Shown here one piece after another: positions 22,979 to 30,688 of a stretch of DNA of 32,283 nucleotides. The DNA is from Eggerthellaceae bacterium (GTDB lineage: Bacteria; Actinomycetota; Coriobacteriia; Coriobacteriales; Eggerthellaceae): positions 1 to 32,283 of the forward strand of contig JAUNGO010000025.1 in assembly GCA_030524475.1 (NCBI GenBank), written 5' to 3'. Position numbers and translations under genes: made by a program. How positions within the stretch are numbered: position 1 is the first letter of the stretch; every line of letters starts with the position of its first letter. The notes under the pieces are model-generated. The model saw only the letters and a list, made by a program, of their open reading frames with translations. It ran no database searches and was not told the origin of the DNA.

Positions 22979-23889
22979 TGCCTGATCTAGGTGTTATTTT
23001 CGATTGCGACGGGACGCTTATCGACTCGATGGCGGCTTGGCGGGAGCTTGAGGCCAGCTTGGCGCGCCAGGCGGGCGCTGAGCTGACGAAAGCCGACACC
23101 GACGCGCTCACCACCATGACCATCCCCGAGTGCGGGGCGTATTTGCATGAGAAGTTCGGGCTGGGCACGTCGGGCGTCGACGTCGAGGGCATGATCGACG
23201 CGTTCATGCTCGACTTCTACGCGAACCGCGCTGTGGCGCGCCCCGGCGTAATGCCGTTCGTGGAGGGCTTGGCGGCGGCGGGCGTGCCGATGGCGGTGGC
23301 GTCCTCCACGCCGAAGGCGCTGCTGGAGGCGGGTTTGGCGCATGCGGGCATCGCGCCGTACTTGCGTGCCATCGTTTCTGTCGACGACGTGGGGAAATCG
23401 AAGCGCGAGCCGGCGGTGTACAACCGCGCGCGCGAGGCGCTTGGCACCGCGCGCGCGCAAACGTGGGGCTTCGAGGACGCGCTGTATGCCATTCGCACGC
23501 TGAACGCGGCGGGGTATCGCACGTTTGGCATCTACGACTGCGATATGTCGGGCACATGGGTCGACTTGCAAGCCGAGGCCGACCGCGCCGCCCGCTCGTT
23601 CACGGACGTGTCGGCGGCGGAATTTCTGGAGTGGAATGCCGACCGCGCGAGCGCTTGCCACGCGCAAGGCGAGCCTCACGTGCGCGTGGTGTACAAGCCG
23701 GTGGCGCCCCGCGCGAGCGCGGGGGAGGGCGCACAAGGTTGCAGGGGCGCAGGCGCGAGTTCGGGCGTGAGCGACCCCGCGTTGCGCAATCCCTATCTGC
23801 GCGCGGAAAACGAGGACGACGACGGTTACGACCCTTATTCCGACCGCCGCGAGGAACCCCCTCTGTTCGAGGAAAACCCCTGGGATTAA
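22978..23889 (+). CDS. HAD-family hydrolase (phosphatase)
   Basis: The 303-residue protein is a HAD phosphatase of the phosphoglucomutase-like branch. The nucleophile motif is FDCDGT (D9, D11), the motif II serine/threonine lies in VASSTPK (107-113), K142 follows VGKS, and GFEDALYAI (164-172) is motif III. A helical cap sits at about 20-85. The last 75 residues or so are a low-complexity, finally acidic tail (ENEDDDGYDPYSDRREEPP) not expected in the family. The GTG start overlaps the hom stop by one base. The substrate is unknown; coupling to hom hints at a phosphorylated amino-acid or cofactor intermediate, but this is only position. Confidence 0.88.
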   Translation: MPDLGVIFDCDGTLIDSMAAWRELEASLARQAGAELTKADTDALTTMTIPECGAYLHEKFGLGTSGVDVEGMIDAFMLDFYANRAVARPGVMPFVEGLAAAGVPMAVASSTPKALLEAGLAHAGIAPYLRAIVSVDDVGKSKREPAVYNRAREALGTARAQTWGFEDALYAIRTLNAAGYRTFGIYDCDMSGTWVDLQAEADRAARSFTDVSAAEFLEWNADRASACHAQGEPHVRVVYKPVAPRASAGEGAQGCRGAGASSGVSDPALRNPYLRAENEDDDGYDPYSDRREEPPLFEENPWD

Positions 23890-23902
23890 AACTCTAGCGG
23901 GG

Positions 23903-23996
23903 CGTGACAAGGGGACAGGTCATTTGTCATATTGCGAAAGGCTGTTCGTTCCCTTGCGCTTTATCAATATGACAAATGACCTGTCCCCTTGTCACG
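23903..23996. repeat. Palindromic repeat family A, copy 2 (perfect 32-bp arms)
   Basis: The arms 23903-23934 and 23965-23996 are perfect inverted copies around a 30-base centre, which itself holds AAAG/CTTT. The core is GGGGACAGGTCATTTGTCAT. It lies between the convergent HAD and metA genes. The near-identical copy at 14-112 is inside a coding frame, so this is a dispersed element rather than only a terminator. Confidence 0.95.
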
Positions 23997-24017
23997 TAGG
24001 GCGTCGCGCACCGGCGA

Positions 24018-24959
24018 TTAGTTGTCGCCTTCGCCTCCTGCTTCCCCGATCGAATCGATGTCGTAGGGCGTCGTTTGGTACACGTAATAGTTCAGCCAGT
24101 TGGTGTAGAGCAGCTGGGCGTGCGCGCGCCACTTCGACTGCGGCGCCTGCGTGGGGTCGTCGTTGGGGTAGTAGTGCGCGGGCAGCGCGATGTCCAGGCC
24201 GCGTGCCACGTCGCGGTCGTATTCCGCCTTCAGCGTGCCGCGGTCGTACTCGGGGTGGCCGAACACGAAGAAGTTCGATGAGTCGGTCGACTTCGCGATG
24301 TACACGCCCGCCTCGTCCGACACGGCGATCAGCTCCAACTCGGGGTGCGCCTCGATGTCGGCCGCGTGCACCTCGGTGTAGCGCGAGTGCGGCGCCCAGA
24401 ACGTGTCGTCGAACCCGCGCATGAGCGGCGAGGTCCGCTTCACCACGTCGTGCTCGAACACGCCGAACACCTTGCGCGGCAGCTCGTGCTTCTCCACGCC
24501 GTAGTGGTAGTAGATGCCGGCTTGCGCGCCCCAGCAAATGTGCAGCGTGGAGTGCACGTTGGTTTTCGACCACTCCATGATGGCGCACAACTCGTCCCAG
24601 TAGTCCACGTCCTCGAAGTCGAGCAGCTCGACCGGCGCGCCCGTGATGATGAGCCCGTCGAAGTGGCGGTCGCGCACCTCGTCGAACGTGGTGTAGAACG
24701 TTTCCAGGTGCTCGGCGGCGGTGTTCTTCGCGTCGTGGCTGGCGGTTTGCAGAAGCTCCACCTCAATTTGCAGCGGCGTGTTCGAGAGCTTTCGCAGAAT
24801 CTGCGTCTCGGTGGTGATCTTGGTGGGCATGAGGTTCAGCAGCAGCAGCTTCAACGGGCGAATGTCCTGGTGCATGGCCCGAAACTCCGTCATCACGAAG
24901 ATGTTCTCGCTCTCAAGCGCCGCTGTTGCGGGCAGCTGATCGGGTATGCGGATGGGCAT
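24018..24959 (-). CDS. metA: Homoserine O-acetyltransferase, MetA family
   Basis: The 313-residue MetA-type acyltransferase activates homoserine for methionine synthesis. Catalytic residues fall at the E. coli numbering: C142 in [10 protein letters not shown]235 and E237 in FGHPEYD. Residue 111 is Glu (GAPVE); in studied MetA proteins Glu here goes with acetyl-CoA use and Gly (GAPLG) with succinyl-CoA, so acetyl is predicted. The frame extends upstream, but ATG at 24959 is chosen because GGAAG precedes it and MPIRIP is the family's usual start. It is divergent from metY, the enzyme that would use O-acetylhomoserine. The C-terminus ends beside the family A repeat. Confidence 0.95.
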   Translation of the reverse strand: MPIRIPDQLPATAALESENIFVMTEFRAMHQDIRPLKLLLLNLMPTKITTETQILRKLSNTPLQIEVELLQTASHDAKNTAAEHLETFYTTFDEVRDRHFDGLIITGAPVELLDFEDVDYWDELCAIMEWSKTNVHSTLHICWGAQAGIYYHYGVEKHELPRKVFGVFEHDVVKRTSPLMRGFDDTFWAPHSRYTEVHAADIEAHPELELIAVSDEAGVYIAKSTDSSNFFVFGHPEYDRGTLKAEYDRDVARGLDIALPAHYYPNDDPTQAPQSKWRAHAQLLYTNWLNYYVYQTTPYDIDSIGEAGGEGDN

Positions 24960-24989
24960 GGTCGGACTTCCTTTCGTTGTGTCTTGCAT

Positions 24990-25106
24990 ACTATAAGGGA
25001 AGTCGGCGCGCGCGGGCGACATTCTCCATCGTTTGCGCCATACGAGTTTTGGAGAACGCGTTATCGGGAAAAACGCATATCCGACTATCGCTTGTAAAAC
25101 TATAAT
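24990..25106. promoter_or_regulatory. Divergent metA/metY promoter region
   Basis: A metA-side -10 TATAGT lies at 24995-24990 on the minus strand and a metY-side TATAAT at 25101-25106. Neither has a good -35. Between them TTCTCCA (25022-25028) and TGGAGAA (25050-25056) are an inverted repeat that might bind a shared regulator. No SAM riboswitch is recognisable. Confidence 0.4.
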
Positions 25107-25137
25107 AGGCAAGCTAACTCAAACGGAACTGTGGAAG

Positions 25138-25162
25138 GCGAAAATCTGGCACAGATTTTCGC
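25138..25162 (+). promoter_or_regulatory. Perfect 11-bp palindrome in the metY leader
   Basis: GCGAAAATCTG (25138-25148) and CAGATTTTCGC (25152-25162) are separated by GCA; with three more bases each side, 13 of 14 pair. It is 32 bases after the metY -10, inside the transcribed leader. It could be an operator or an RNA hairpin. Confidence 0.55.
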
Positions 25163-25205
25163 TTTCCGCCGTTGCTACGACCCCAACGACCATGTGAGGT
25201 GCACC

Positions 25206-26483
25206 ATGACCAACATCGCCACCGCGTGCGTGCAGGGCGGCTACCGTCCGGGCAACGCCGAGCCGCGCCAGATTCCCATCTACCAGAACACCACGTGGAA
25301 GTACGACACGAGCGAGCACATGGGCAAGCTGTTCGACCTCGAGGAGTCGGGGTACTTCTACACGCGCCTGGCGAACCCCACCAACGACGCAGTGGCGGCC
25401 AAGATCGCCGAGCTTGAAGGCGGCACGGCGGCCATGCTCACCTCGAGCGGCCAGGCGGCGAATTTCTTCGCGGTGTTCAACATTTGCGGCGCGGGCGACC
25501 ACGTGGTGTCGTCGGCGTCCATTTACGGCGGCACGTACAACCTGCTGGCGCACACGATGGGTCGCATGGGTATCGAGTGCACATTCGTGGACCCGAACTG
25601 CACCGACGCCGAACTTGAGGCCGCGTTCAAGCCCAACACCAAGTGCGTGTTCGGCGAGACGATCGCCAACCCCGCTCTCACGGTGCTCGACATCGAGCGC
25701 TTCGCGGCGGCGGCTCACGCGCACGGCGTGCCGCTCATCGTGGACAACACGTTCCCCACGCCGGTGCTGTGCCGCCCGATCGAGTGGGGCGCCGACATCG
25801 TGACGCACTCCACCACCAAGTACATGGACGGGCACGGCGCCACCGTCGGCGGCGTGATCGTCGACTCGGGGAAGTTCGACTGGACGGCGCAGCCTGAGAA
25901 GTTCCCCGGCCTCACGCAGCCCGACGAGAGCTACCACGGCGTGGTGTACACCGAGCGCTTCGGGTTGGAAGGCGCCTACATCACGAAGGCAACCGCCCAG
26001 CTCATGCGCGACTTGGGCTCCATCCAGGCGCCGCAGAACGCGTTTTTGATCAACATGGGACTGGAAAGCCTGCACCTGCGCATGGCGCAGCACGCGGCGA
26101 ACGGCCTGGCGGTGGCGAAGCACCTGGCCGCGCACTCGAAGGTTGCGTGGGTGCGCTACCCCGGCCTTGAGGGCGACGCGGAATACGAGCGCGCGCAGAA
26201 GTACTTGCCGCAGGGCGCGTGCGGCGTGGTGAGCTTCGGCGTGGCGGGCGGCCGTGCGGCGGCCGAGACGTTCATGGCGAACTTGAAGCTGGCGCAGATT
26301 GCCACGCACGTGGCCGACGCGCGCACCTGCGTGCTGCACCCGGCCAACGCCACGCATCGCCAGATGAACGACGCGGAGTTGGAAGCGGCTGGCATCTCGC
26401 CCGACCTGGTGCGCCTGTCGTGCGGCATCGAGGCCGCCGAGGACCTGATCGCCGACCTCGACCAAGCGCTCGCGGCGGTGTAG
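25206..26483 (+). CDS. metY: O-acetylhomoserine sulfhydrylase
   Basis: The 425-residue PLP enzyme of the Cys/Met metabolism family is of the longer OAH-sulfhydrylase type. It joins O-acetylhomoserine with sulfide (or methanethiol) to give homocysteine (or methionine). YTRLANPTNDAVAAKIAELE (52-71), SGQAANF, D180 in VDNTF and PLP lysine K205 in HSTTKYMDGHG are typical. The start is ATG at 25206, with GTGAGGTG upstream; the frame is open earlier through the leader palindrome. The match with acetyl-type metA, divergently transcribed next door, gives a complete homoserine-to-homocysteine route using direct sulfhydrylation. Confidence 0.94.
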   Translation: MTNIATACVQGGYRPGNAEPRQIPIYQNTTWKYDTSEHMGKLFDLEESGYFYTRLANPTNDAVAAKIAELEGGTAAMLTSSGQAANFFAVFNICGAGDHVVSSASIYGGTYNLLAHTMGRMGIECTFVDPNCTDAELEAAFKPNTKCVFGETIANPALTVLDIERFAAAAHAHGVPLIVDNTFPTPVLCRPIEWGADIVTHSTTKYMDGHGATVGGVIVDSGKFDWTAQPEKFPGLTQPDESYHGVVYTERFGLEGAYITKATAQLMRDLGSIQAPQNAFLINMGLESLHLRMAQHAANGLAVAKHLAAHSKVAWVRYPGLEGDAEYERAQKYLPQGACGVVSFGVAGGRAAAETFMANLKLAQIATHVADARTCVLHPANATHRQMNDAELEAAGISPDLVRLSCGIEAAEDLIADLDQALAAV

Positions 26484-26485
26484 AG

Positions 26486-26598
26486 CCTGGTCGCCGCGCG
26501 GGCGTCGGCGGGTTCGTAGGGCAAGGGCCATGCCCTTGCCGCTCAACCAGGAACGGGGCACTGCCGCCTGCGCCCTCGCTGCTGCCCTGCGGTGCCCC
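26486..26598. terminator. Hairpins between convergent metY and ZIP genes
   Basis: GGCAAGGGC-CAT-GCCCTTGCC (26520-26540) is a 9-bp hairpin inside an outer CCTGGT/ACCAGG stem. A second stem, GGGGCAC (26555-26561) with GTGCCCC (26592-26598), follows. Together they probably end transcription from both sides. There is no long T run. Confidence 0.5.
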
Positions 26599-26605
26599 CC
26601 GCCTT

Positions 26606-27472
26606 CTACGCGAAAATAATCAACAGGCCCAGCATCATGCCGACGATGACGGCGAACGCGGGCGCCTTGCTGCGGTACATCAACACCGACTGCGGGATGA
26701 TCTCGCCGAACACCACGTAAAGCATGGCGCCGCTGGCGAAACCGAGGCTCGCGGCCAGACCGAACGGTCCCACGTCGCCGAGCCACAGCCCCAGCCACGC
26801 GCCCAAAAGCGTGGGCAGTCCGCACGCCGCCGTGAGCAGCACCGCGCGCAAACGCCCCATGCCGCCCGAGATGAGCGGCACCGACACCGCCATGCCCTCG
26901 GGGATGTTGTGCAACCCGATGAGCACTGCCATGACCATGCCCGTGCCCAGCACCAGGTTCTCGGAAATGGCGAAGCTCGCGCCGATGGTCATGCCCTCGG
27001 GCACGTTGTGCAGCGCGATGGCGCACGCCATGACCACGCCCGCCACCATAAGCGACGCGCGCGAGTCGTTGTTGCGTTTGTGCTCGGCCCAATGGTCGGC
27101 GTGGATGAGCTCGTCGATGTCGTCGTGCGTCTTGGGGTGCTCGGCGTCGGCCACGTGCGGCACCTCGGGCGCCGTGCGCTTGTCGATCACGTAGTTCAAC
27201 CCGTACACCACTAAAACGCCGAGCGCCACCGCCGCAATCACCAGCAAAACGCCCAGGTCAAGCACTTCGCCGGCGGCTTCCACGGCCTCGGCCAGCAAAT
27301 CGAAGCACACCATCGCGGTCATCACACCGCCCGCAAACGCTAAAAGTAGGCTGATGGTGCGGTTGGAATCGCTTTTGCACAGCGCGCCGACAAGGCCGCC
27401 GACGCCCGTTCCCCCCGCGCCCGAAATCAGCGTGACCAGCGTCACGAACCAAAACGGATCCATTGTTTCCAT
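26606..27472 (-). CDS. ZIP-family metal transporter
   Basis: The 288-residue membrane protein has about eight TM helices. It carries the paired ZIP signatures HNVPEG (155-160) and HNIPEG (188-193) in helices IV and V, the binuclear metal site. A histidine-rich cytoplasmic loop (about 106-131: HVADAEHPKTHDDIDELIHA) may regulate or bind metal. It resembles ZupT/GufA-type carriers of zinc, iron or manganese; the ion is not predictable. ATG at 27472 is preferred over TTG at 27481 because GAGGG is about ten bases upstream. It is divergent from the M18 aminopeptidase, itself a zinc enzyme, which may be coincidence. Confidence 0.92.
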   Translation of the reverse strand: METMDPFWFVTLVTLISGAGGTGVGGLVGALCKSDSNRTISLLLAFAGGVMTAMVCFDLLAEAVEAAGEVLDLGVLLVIAAVALGVLVVYGLNYVIDKRTAPEVPHVADAEHPKTHDDIDELIHADHWAEHKRNNDSRASLMVAGVVMACAIALHNVPEGMTIGASFAISENLVLGTGMVMAVLIGLHNIPEGMAVSVPLISGGMGRLRAVLLTAACGLPTLLGAWLGLWLGDVGPFGLAASLGFASGAMLYVVFGEIIPQSVLMYRSKAPAFAVIVGMMLGLLIIFA

Positions 27473-27630
27473 GCCGAGCAATCCCTCGTTTTCGCTCTAA
27501 GTTTCTCTCGGCTCACTATGATAGTGGCTCGAACGCTGAACGATCACCGAAATTTGCAAGCGGACAAGCGTAAACTTGGGTGAACTTTTGCCGTTGCCGT
27601 GCCTGGCGCGACCAGGGTGCGCGCAAGCGC

Positions 27631-27636
27631 TACAAT
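27631..27636 (+). promoter_or_regulatory. Candidate -10 box for the M18 aminopeptidase gene
   Basis: TACAAT follows the palindrome GCGCAAGCGC and lies 38 bases before the ATG. No -35 is visible. The GCTACAAT context recurs elsewhere in the window. Confidence 0.35.
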
Positions 27637-27673
27637 GACCCCGAACGAAAGAATATTTTGAAAGGACGGACCT

Positions 27674-29212
27674 ATGGAACGCGAAGTGGCGTGGAAAAAG
27701 TACGACGAAGCGCAGCTGGCGGAGGTTGACGAGCTGGCCGCTGCGTACATCGACTTCATCTCGCAGAACAAAACCGAGCGTGAGTGCGCGGCGGCGGCTA
27801 TCGAGCAGGCCGAGGCGGTGGGCTACACGTCGCTGGAAGAAGCGGCGCGCGAGGGCCGCGCGCTCAAGCCGGGCGACAAGGTATGGGCGTCGGCGCACGG
27901 CAAGGCCGTCATCTTGGCGCACATCGGCGAGGAGCCGCTTGCGCGTGGCATGAACATTCTGGGCGCGCACATCGACTCGCCGCGTTTGGACATCAAGCAG
28001 AACCCGCTGTACGAGAAAGACGGGTTTGCCCTGCTCGACACGCACTATTACGGCGGCATCAAGAACTACCAGTGGGTTGCGCTGCCGCTGGCGCTGCATG
28101 GCGTGGTGGCGAAAACCGACGGCTCGGTGGTGCAGGTGGTCGTTGGCGAAGACGCGTCCGATCCGGTTTTCTGCGTGAGCGACCTGCTGCCGCATTTGGG
28201 GCGCGCGCAGATGGAGAAGACGGCCAACAAGGTGATCGAAGGGGAAGACCTCGACTTGTTAGTGGGGAACAGGCCGCTGCGTGCGCCCGGCGCCAGGCCC
28301 GCCGGCGCGGGCGAGGCACCGTTGCGTTCGGAAGCTGCGCAGCCCTCACTCCACGGTACGTCGCCCGCGTCAGCGGGCCTGGCGACAGGTGAGGCGGGTT
28401 GCGGAGTTCCCCATCAGCAGGCCGAAGCGGAAGAAAAAGACCCTGTGAAGGCTTTGGTGTTGCGGCTTTTGGAGGAGAAGTACGGCATTGCGGAAGAGGA
28501 CTTCCTCTCGGCTGAGCTTGAAGTTGTTCCCGCTGGTCGGGCGCGTGAGATGGGGTTTGACCGCAGCATGGTCATCGGTTATGGGCAAGACGACCGTGTG
28601 TGCGCCTACACGTCGCTTGTGGCGCAGCTGGCGCTGGCCGAGCCAGGTGTGCCGACGCCGCTTCGCACGGCCGTGACGGTGCTCGTCGACAAGGAAGAGA
28701 TCGGCAGCGTGGGCGCCACGGGTATGGAGTCGCTGTTCTTCGAGAACACGATTGCCGAGATCATGGAGCTGGCGGGCGAGGGCGGCGTGCTGCCGCTGCG
28801 GCGCGCGCTGTCTCACTCGCGTATGCTGTCCTCGGATGTGAGCGCGGGCTTCGACCCTGCGTACGCTAGCGTGTTCGAGGCGAAGAACGCCGCCTTCTTG
28901 GGACGCGGCCTCGTGTTCAACAAGTACATGGGCGCGCGCGGCAAAAGCGGCAGCAACGACGCGAGCGCCGAGTACATGGCGCGCATTCGACGCGTAATGG
29001 ACGATGCGCAGGTAACGTTCCAGACGGCCGAGATCGGCAAGGTCGACGCGGGCGGCGGCGGAACGATCGCCTTCATTCCCGCGCGCTACGGCATGGACGT
29101 CATCGACTCGGGCGTGCCGGTGCTCTCGATGCATTCTCCGTGGGAGGTCACGAGCAAAGCCGACATCTACGAGGCGCGCCGTGGCTACGAGGTTTTTCTG
29201 CTGAACGCGTAG
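27674..29212 (+). CDS. M18-family aminopeptidase with repeat-encoded insert
   Basis: This 512-residue zinc aminopeptidase of family M18 (aspartyl-aminopeptidase-like) has metal-binding H99/D101 in GAHIDSPRLD, the KEEIGSVGATGMES segment with the catalytic glutamates, SSDVSAGFDPAY and a C-terminal SMHSPWEVTSKAD with a metal histidine. It trims acidic or other N-terminal residues in the cytosol. Residues about 199-254, between LLVGNRPL and EEKDPVKALVLRLL, are low-complexity and not expected in the family. The DNA there is a 36-bp-arm inverted repeat (28289-28386), so a palindromic element has apparently been inserted in frame. GAAAGGACGG precedes the ATG. It is convergent with the purF-like gene across a strong terminator. 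Confidence 0.93.
   Translation: MEREVAWKKYDEAQLAEVDELAAAYIDFISQNKTERECAAAAIEQAEAVGYTSLEEAAREGRALKPGDKVWASAHGKAVILAHIGEEPLARGMNILGAHIDSPRLDIKQNPLYEKDGFALLDTHYYGGIKNYQWVALPLALHGVVAKTDGSVVQVVVGEDASDPVFCVSDLLPHLGRAQMEKTANKVIEGEDLDLLVGNRPLRAPGARPAGAGEAPLRSEAAQPSLHGTSPASAGLATGEAGCGVPHQQAEAEEKDPVKALVLRLLEEKYGIAEEDFLSAELEVVPAGRAREMGFDRSMVIGYGQDDRVCAYTSLVAQLALAEPGVPTPLRTAVTVLVDKEEIGSVGATGMESLFFENTIAEIMELAGEGGVLPLRRALSHSRMLSSDVSAGFDPAYASVFEAKNAAFLGRGLVFNKYMGARGKSGSNDASAEYMARIRRVMDDAQVTFQTAEIGKVDAGGGGTIAFIPARYGMDVIDSGVPVLSMHSPWEVTSKADIYEARRGYEVFLLNA
28289..28386. repeat. Inverted repeat inside the M18 aminopeptidase gene
   Basis: The arms 28289-28324 and 28351-28386 match at 30 of 36 positions; the outer 26 match at 23. 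The core is GCCAGGCCCG with GCGGGCGA. The loop is 26 bases. The element keeps the reading frame and encodes residues about 206-238, inside a family-atypical insert. Its sequence differs from families A and B. Confidence 0.85.
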
Positions 29213-29223
29213 CGTCGATACGA

Positions 29224-29257
29224 AAGCGGGGGCGCTTCACGTGAGGCGCCCCCGCTT
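29224..29257. terminator. Bidirectional hairpin terminator
   Basis: AAGCGGGGGCGC (29224-29235) pairs perfectly with GCGCCCCCGCTT (29246-29257) around an inner TCACGTGA. It sits in the 48-base gap between the convergent aminopeptidase and purF-like genes and ends in a T/A-containing flank on both sides. Confidence 0.8.
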
Positions 29258-29260
29258 CCG

Positions 29261-30688
29261 CTACTCCTTGCCGTTCCAGCAGTAGGTGCACACTTTCTCG
29301 GGCGGAATGCCGATGGCTTCCAGCATGCCGCTCAGCGACTGATACCCCAGCGAGTCGAAGCCCATTTGCTCGCAGATGCTTTTGAGTAGGCATTTTCCGC
29401 GCTCGGTGGAGCTGTCGGCGTATTCCTCCAGGTGGTTTTGTCCCTCGTCACCCTCGAGTTCCTGCACCACGCGGCGCGCGATGAGGTCCATGTCCGACTT
29501 GCCGCGCGAGAAACTCAGGTACTTGCAGCTGAACATGATGGGCGGGCAGGCCGAGCGCATGTGCACTTCCTTCGCGCCGGCGCTGTACAGGAAGTCAACC
29601 GTCTCGCGCAGCTGCGTGCCGCGCACGATGGAGTCGTCCACGAACAGGAGCTTTTTGCCGTCGATCAGCTCGGGGATGTGGATCTGCTTCATCTTCGCCA
29701 CGTGGTTGCGCACGTCTTGGTTGCTCGGCATGAACGAGCGCGCCCAGGTGGGGGTGTACTTGATGAACGGGCGCGTGAACGGCGTGTTGCTTTCGGTGGC
29801 GTACCCGATGGCGTGCGGCACGCCCGAGTCGGGCACGCCGGCCACGTAGTCGAGCTCGGGCAGGGTGCCGGCCGCCGCCTCATTGCGCGCCATGATGGCG
29901 CCGTTGGCGTAGCGCATCATCTCGACGTTGCGGCCCTCGTAGTTCGAGTTCGGGTAGCCGTAGTACACCCACAGAAACGCGCAGATCTTCATGTCGTCGC
30001 CGGCGGGCGCAAGCGTCTCGTAGCCGTCGGCGGTCACGCGCACGATCTCGCCCGGGCCCAGCTCGTACTCGTCGGCGTAGCCGAGCTTCAGGTAGGCGAA
30101 CGACTCGAACGACACGCAGTGCCCCTCGTCGTTCTTGCCGATGAGCACCGGCAGGCGCCCGCGGCCGTCGCGCGCGGCGATGATGGTGCCGTCGTCGGTC
30201 ATGATGAGCAGCGTGAGCGACCCGTCGACCGCCTCTTGGGCGTACTTGATGCCTTCGACGAAGCTGCTCTTCTGGTTGATGAGCGCCGCCACCAGCTCGG
30301 TGTCGTTCACCTTTCCCGAGCTCATGGCCATGAACTGATGCCCCGTGCCGCCCTTGAAGCATTGCTCGACCAAGGCTTCGGCGTTGTTGATGGCGCTCAC
30401 GGTGGTCAGCGCGAACGTGCCGAGGTGCGAGCGCACGAGCAGCGGCTGCGGGTCGGTGTCGGAGATGCAGCCGATGCCGCTTGCGCCGTGGAAGTTCGCC
30501 AAGTCGGCCTCGAACTTCGTGCGGAACGGCGTGTTCTCGATGGAATGGATCTCGCGCTGAAAGCCGTCCTGCGCGTCGTGGATGATCATGCCTGCGCGCT
30601 TTGTGCCCAGATGAGAGTGGTAGTCAACGCCGAAGAACACGTCGAGAACCACGTCGCGGTGAGAAACCGCCCCGAAAAACCCGCCCAC
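29261..30688 (-). CDS. PurF-like amidophosphoribosyltransferase lacking the N-terminal nucleophile cysteine
   Basis: The 475-residue protein has a class II glutaminase fold followed by a phosphoribosyltransferase domain with PRPP motif LLFVDDSIVRGTQ (347-359). PurF makes phosphoribosylamine, the first purine step, using an N-terminal Cys to hydrolyse glutamine. Here the protein starts MGGFFG with no Cys. The GTG start at 30688 is secure, with AAGGAG seven bases upstream. Either it uses ammonia or has another role. Cysteines C236, C381, C467 and C470 (CTYC) correspond closely to the four [4Fe-4S] ligands of B. subtilis PurF, so a cluster is likely. I recall similar GGFFG proteins in other gut anaerobes, which argues against a sequencing error. 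Whether a canonical purF exists elsewhere cannot be seen. Confidence 0.88.
   Translation of the reverse strand: MGGFFGAVSHRDVVLDVFFGVDYHSHLGTKRAGMIIHDAQDGFQREIHSIENTPFRTKFEADLANFHGASGIGCISDTDPQPLLVRSHLGTFALTTVSAINNAEALVEQCFKGGTGHQFMAMSSGKVNDTELVAALINQKSSFVEGIKYAQEAVDGSLTLLIMTDDGTIIAARDGRGRLPVLIGKNDEGHCVSFESFAYLKLGYADEYELGPGEIVRVTADGYETLAPAGDDMKICAFLWVYYGYPNSNYEGRNVEMMRYANGAIMARNEAAAGTLPELDYVAGVPDSGVPHAIGYATESNTPFTRPFIKYTPTWARSFMPSNQDVRNHVAKMKQIHIPELIDGKKLLFVDDSIVRGTQLRETVDFLYSAGAKEVHMRSACPPIMFSCKYLSFSRGKSDMDLIARRVVQELEGDEGQNHLEEYADSSTERGKCLLKSICEQMGFDSLGYQSLSGMLEAIGIPPEKVCTYCWNGKE

Noticed and set aside
25107-25205. SAM riboswitch before metY
   Set aside because: Only a simple palindrome is present; the multi-stem SAM aptamer cores are not seen.
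25119-27092. A 657-codon minus-strand frame opposite metY and into the ZIP gene
   Set aside because: It is low-complexity Arg/His/Gly sequence with no motif, overlapping two well-supported genes.
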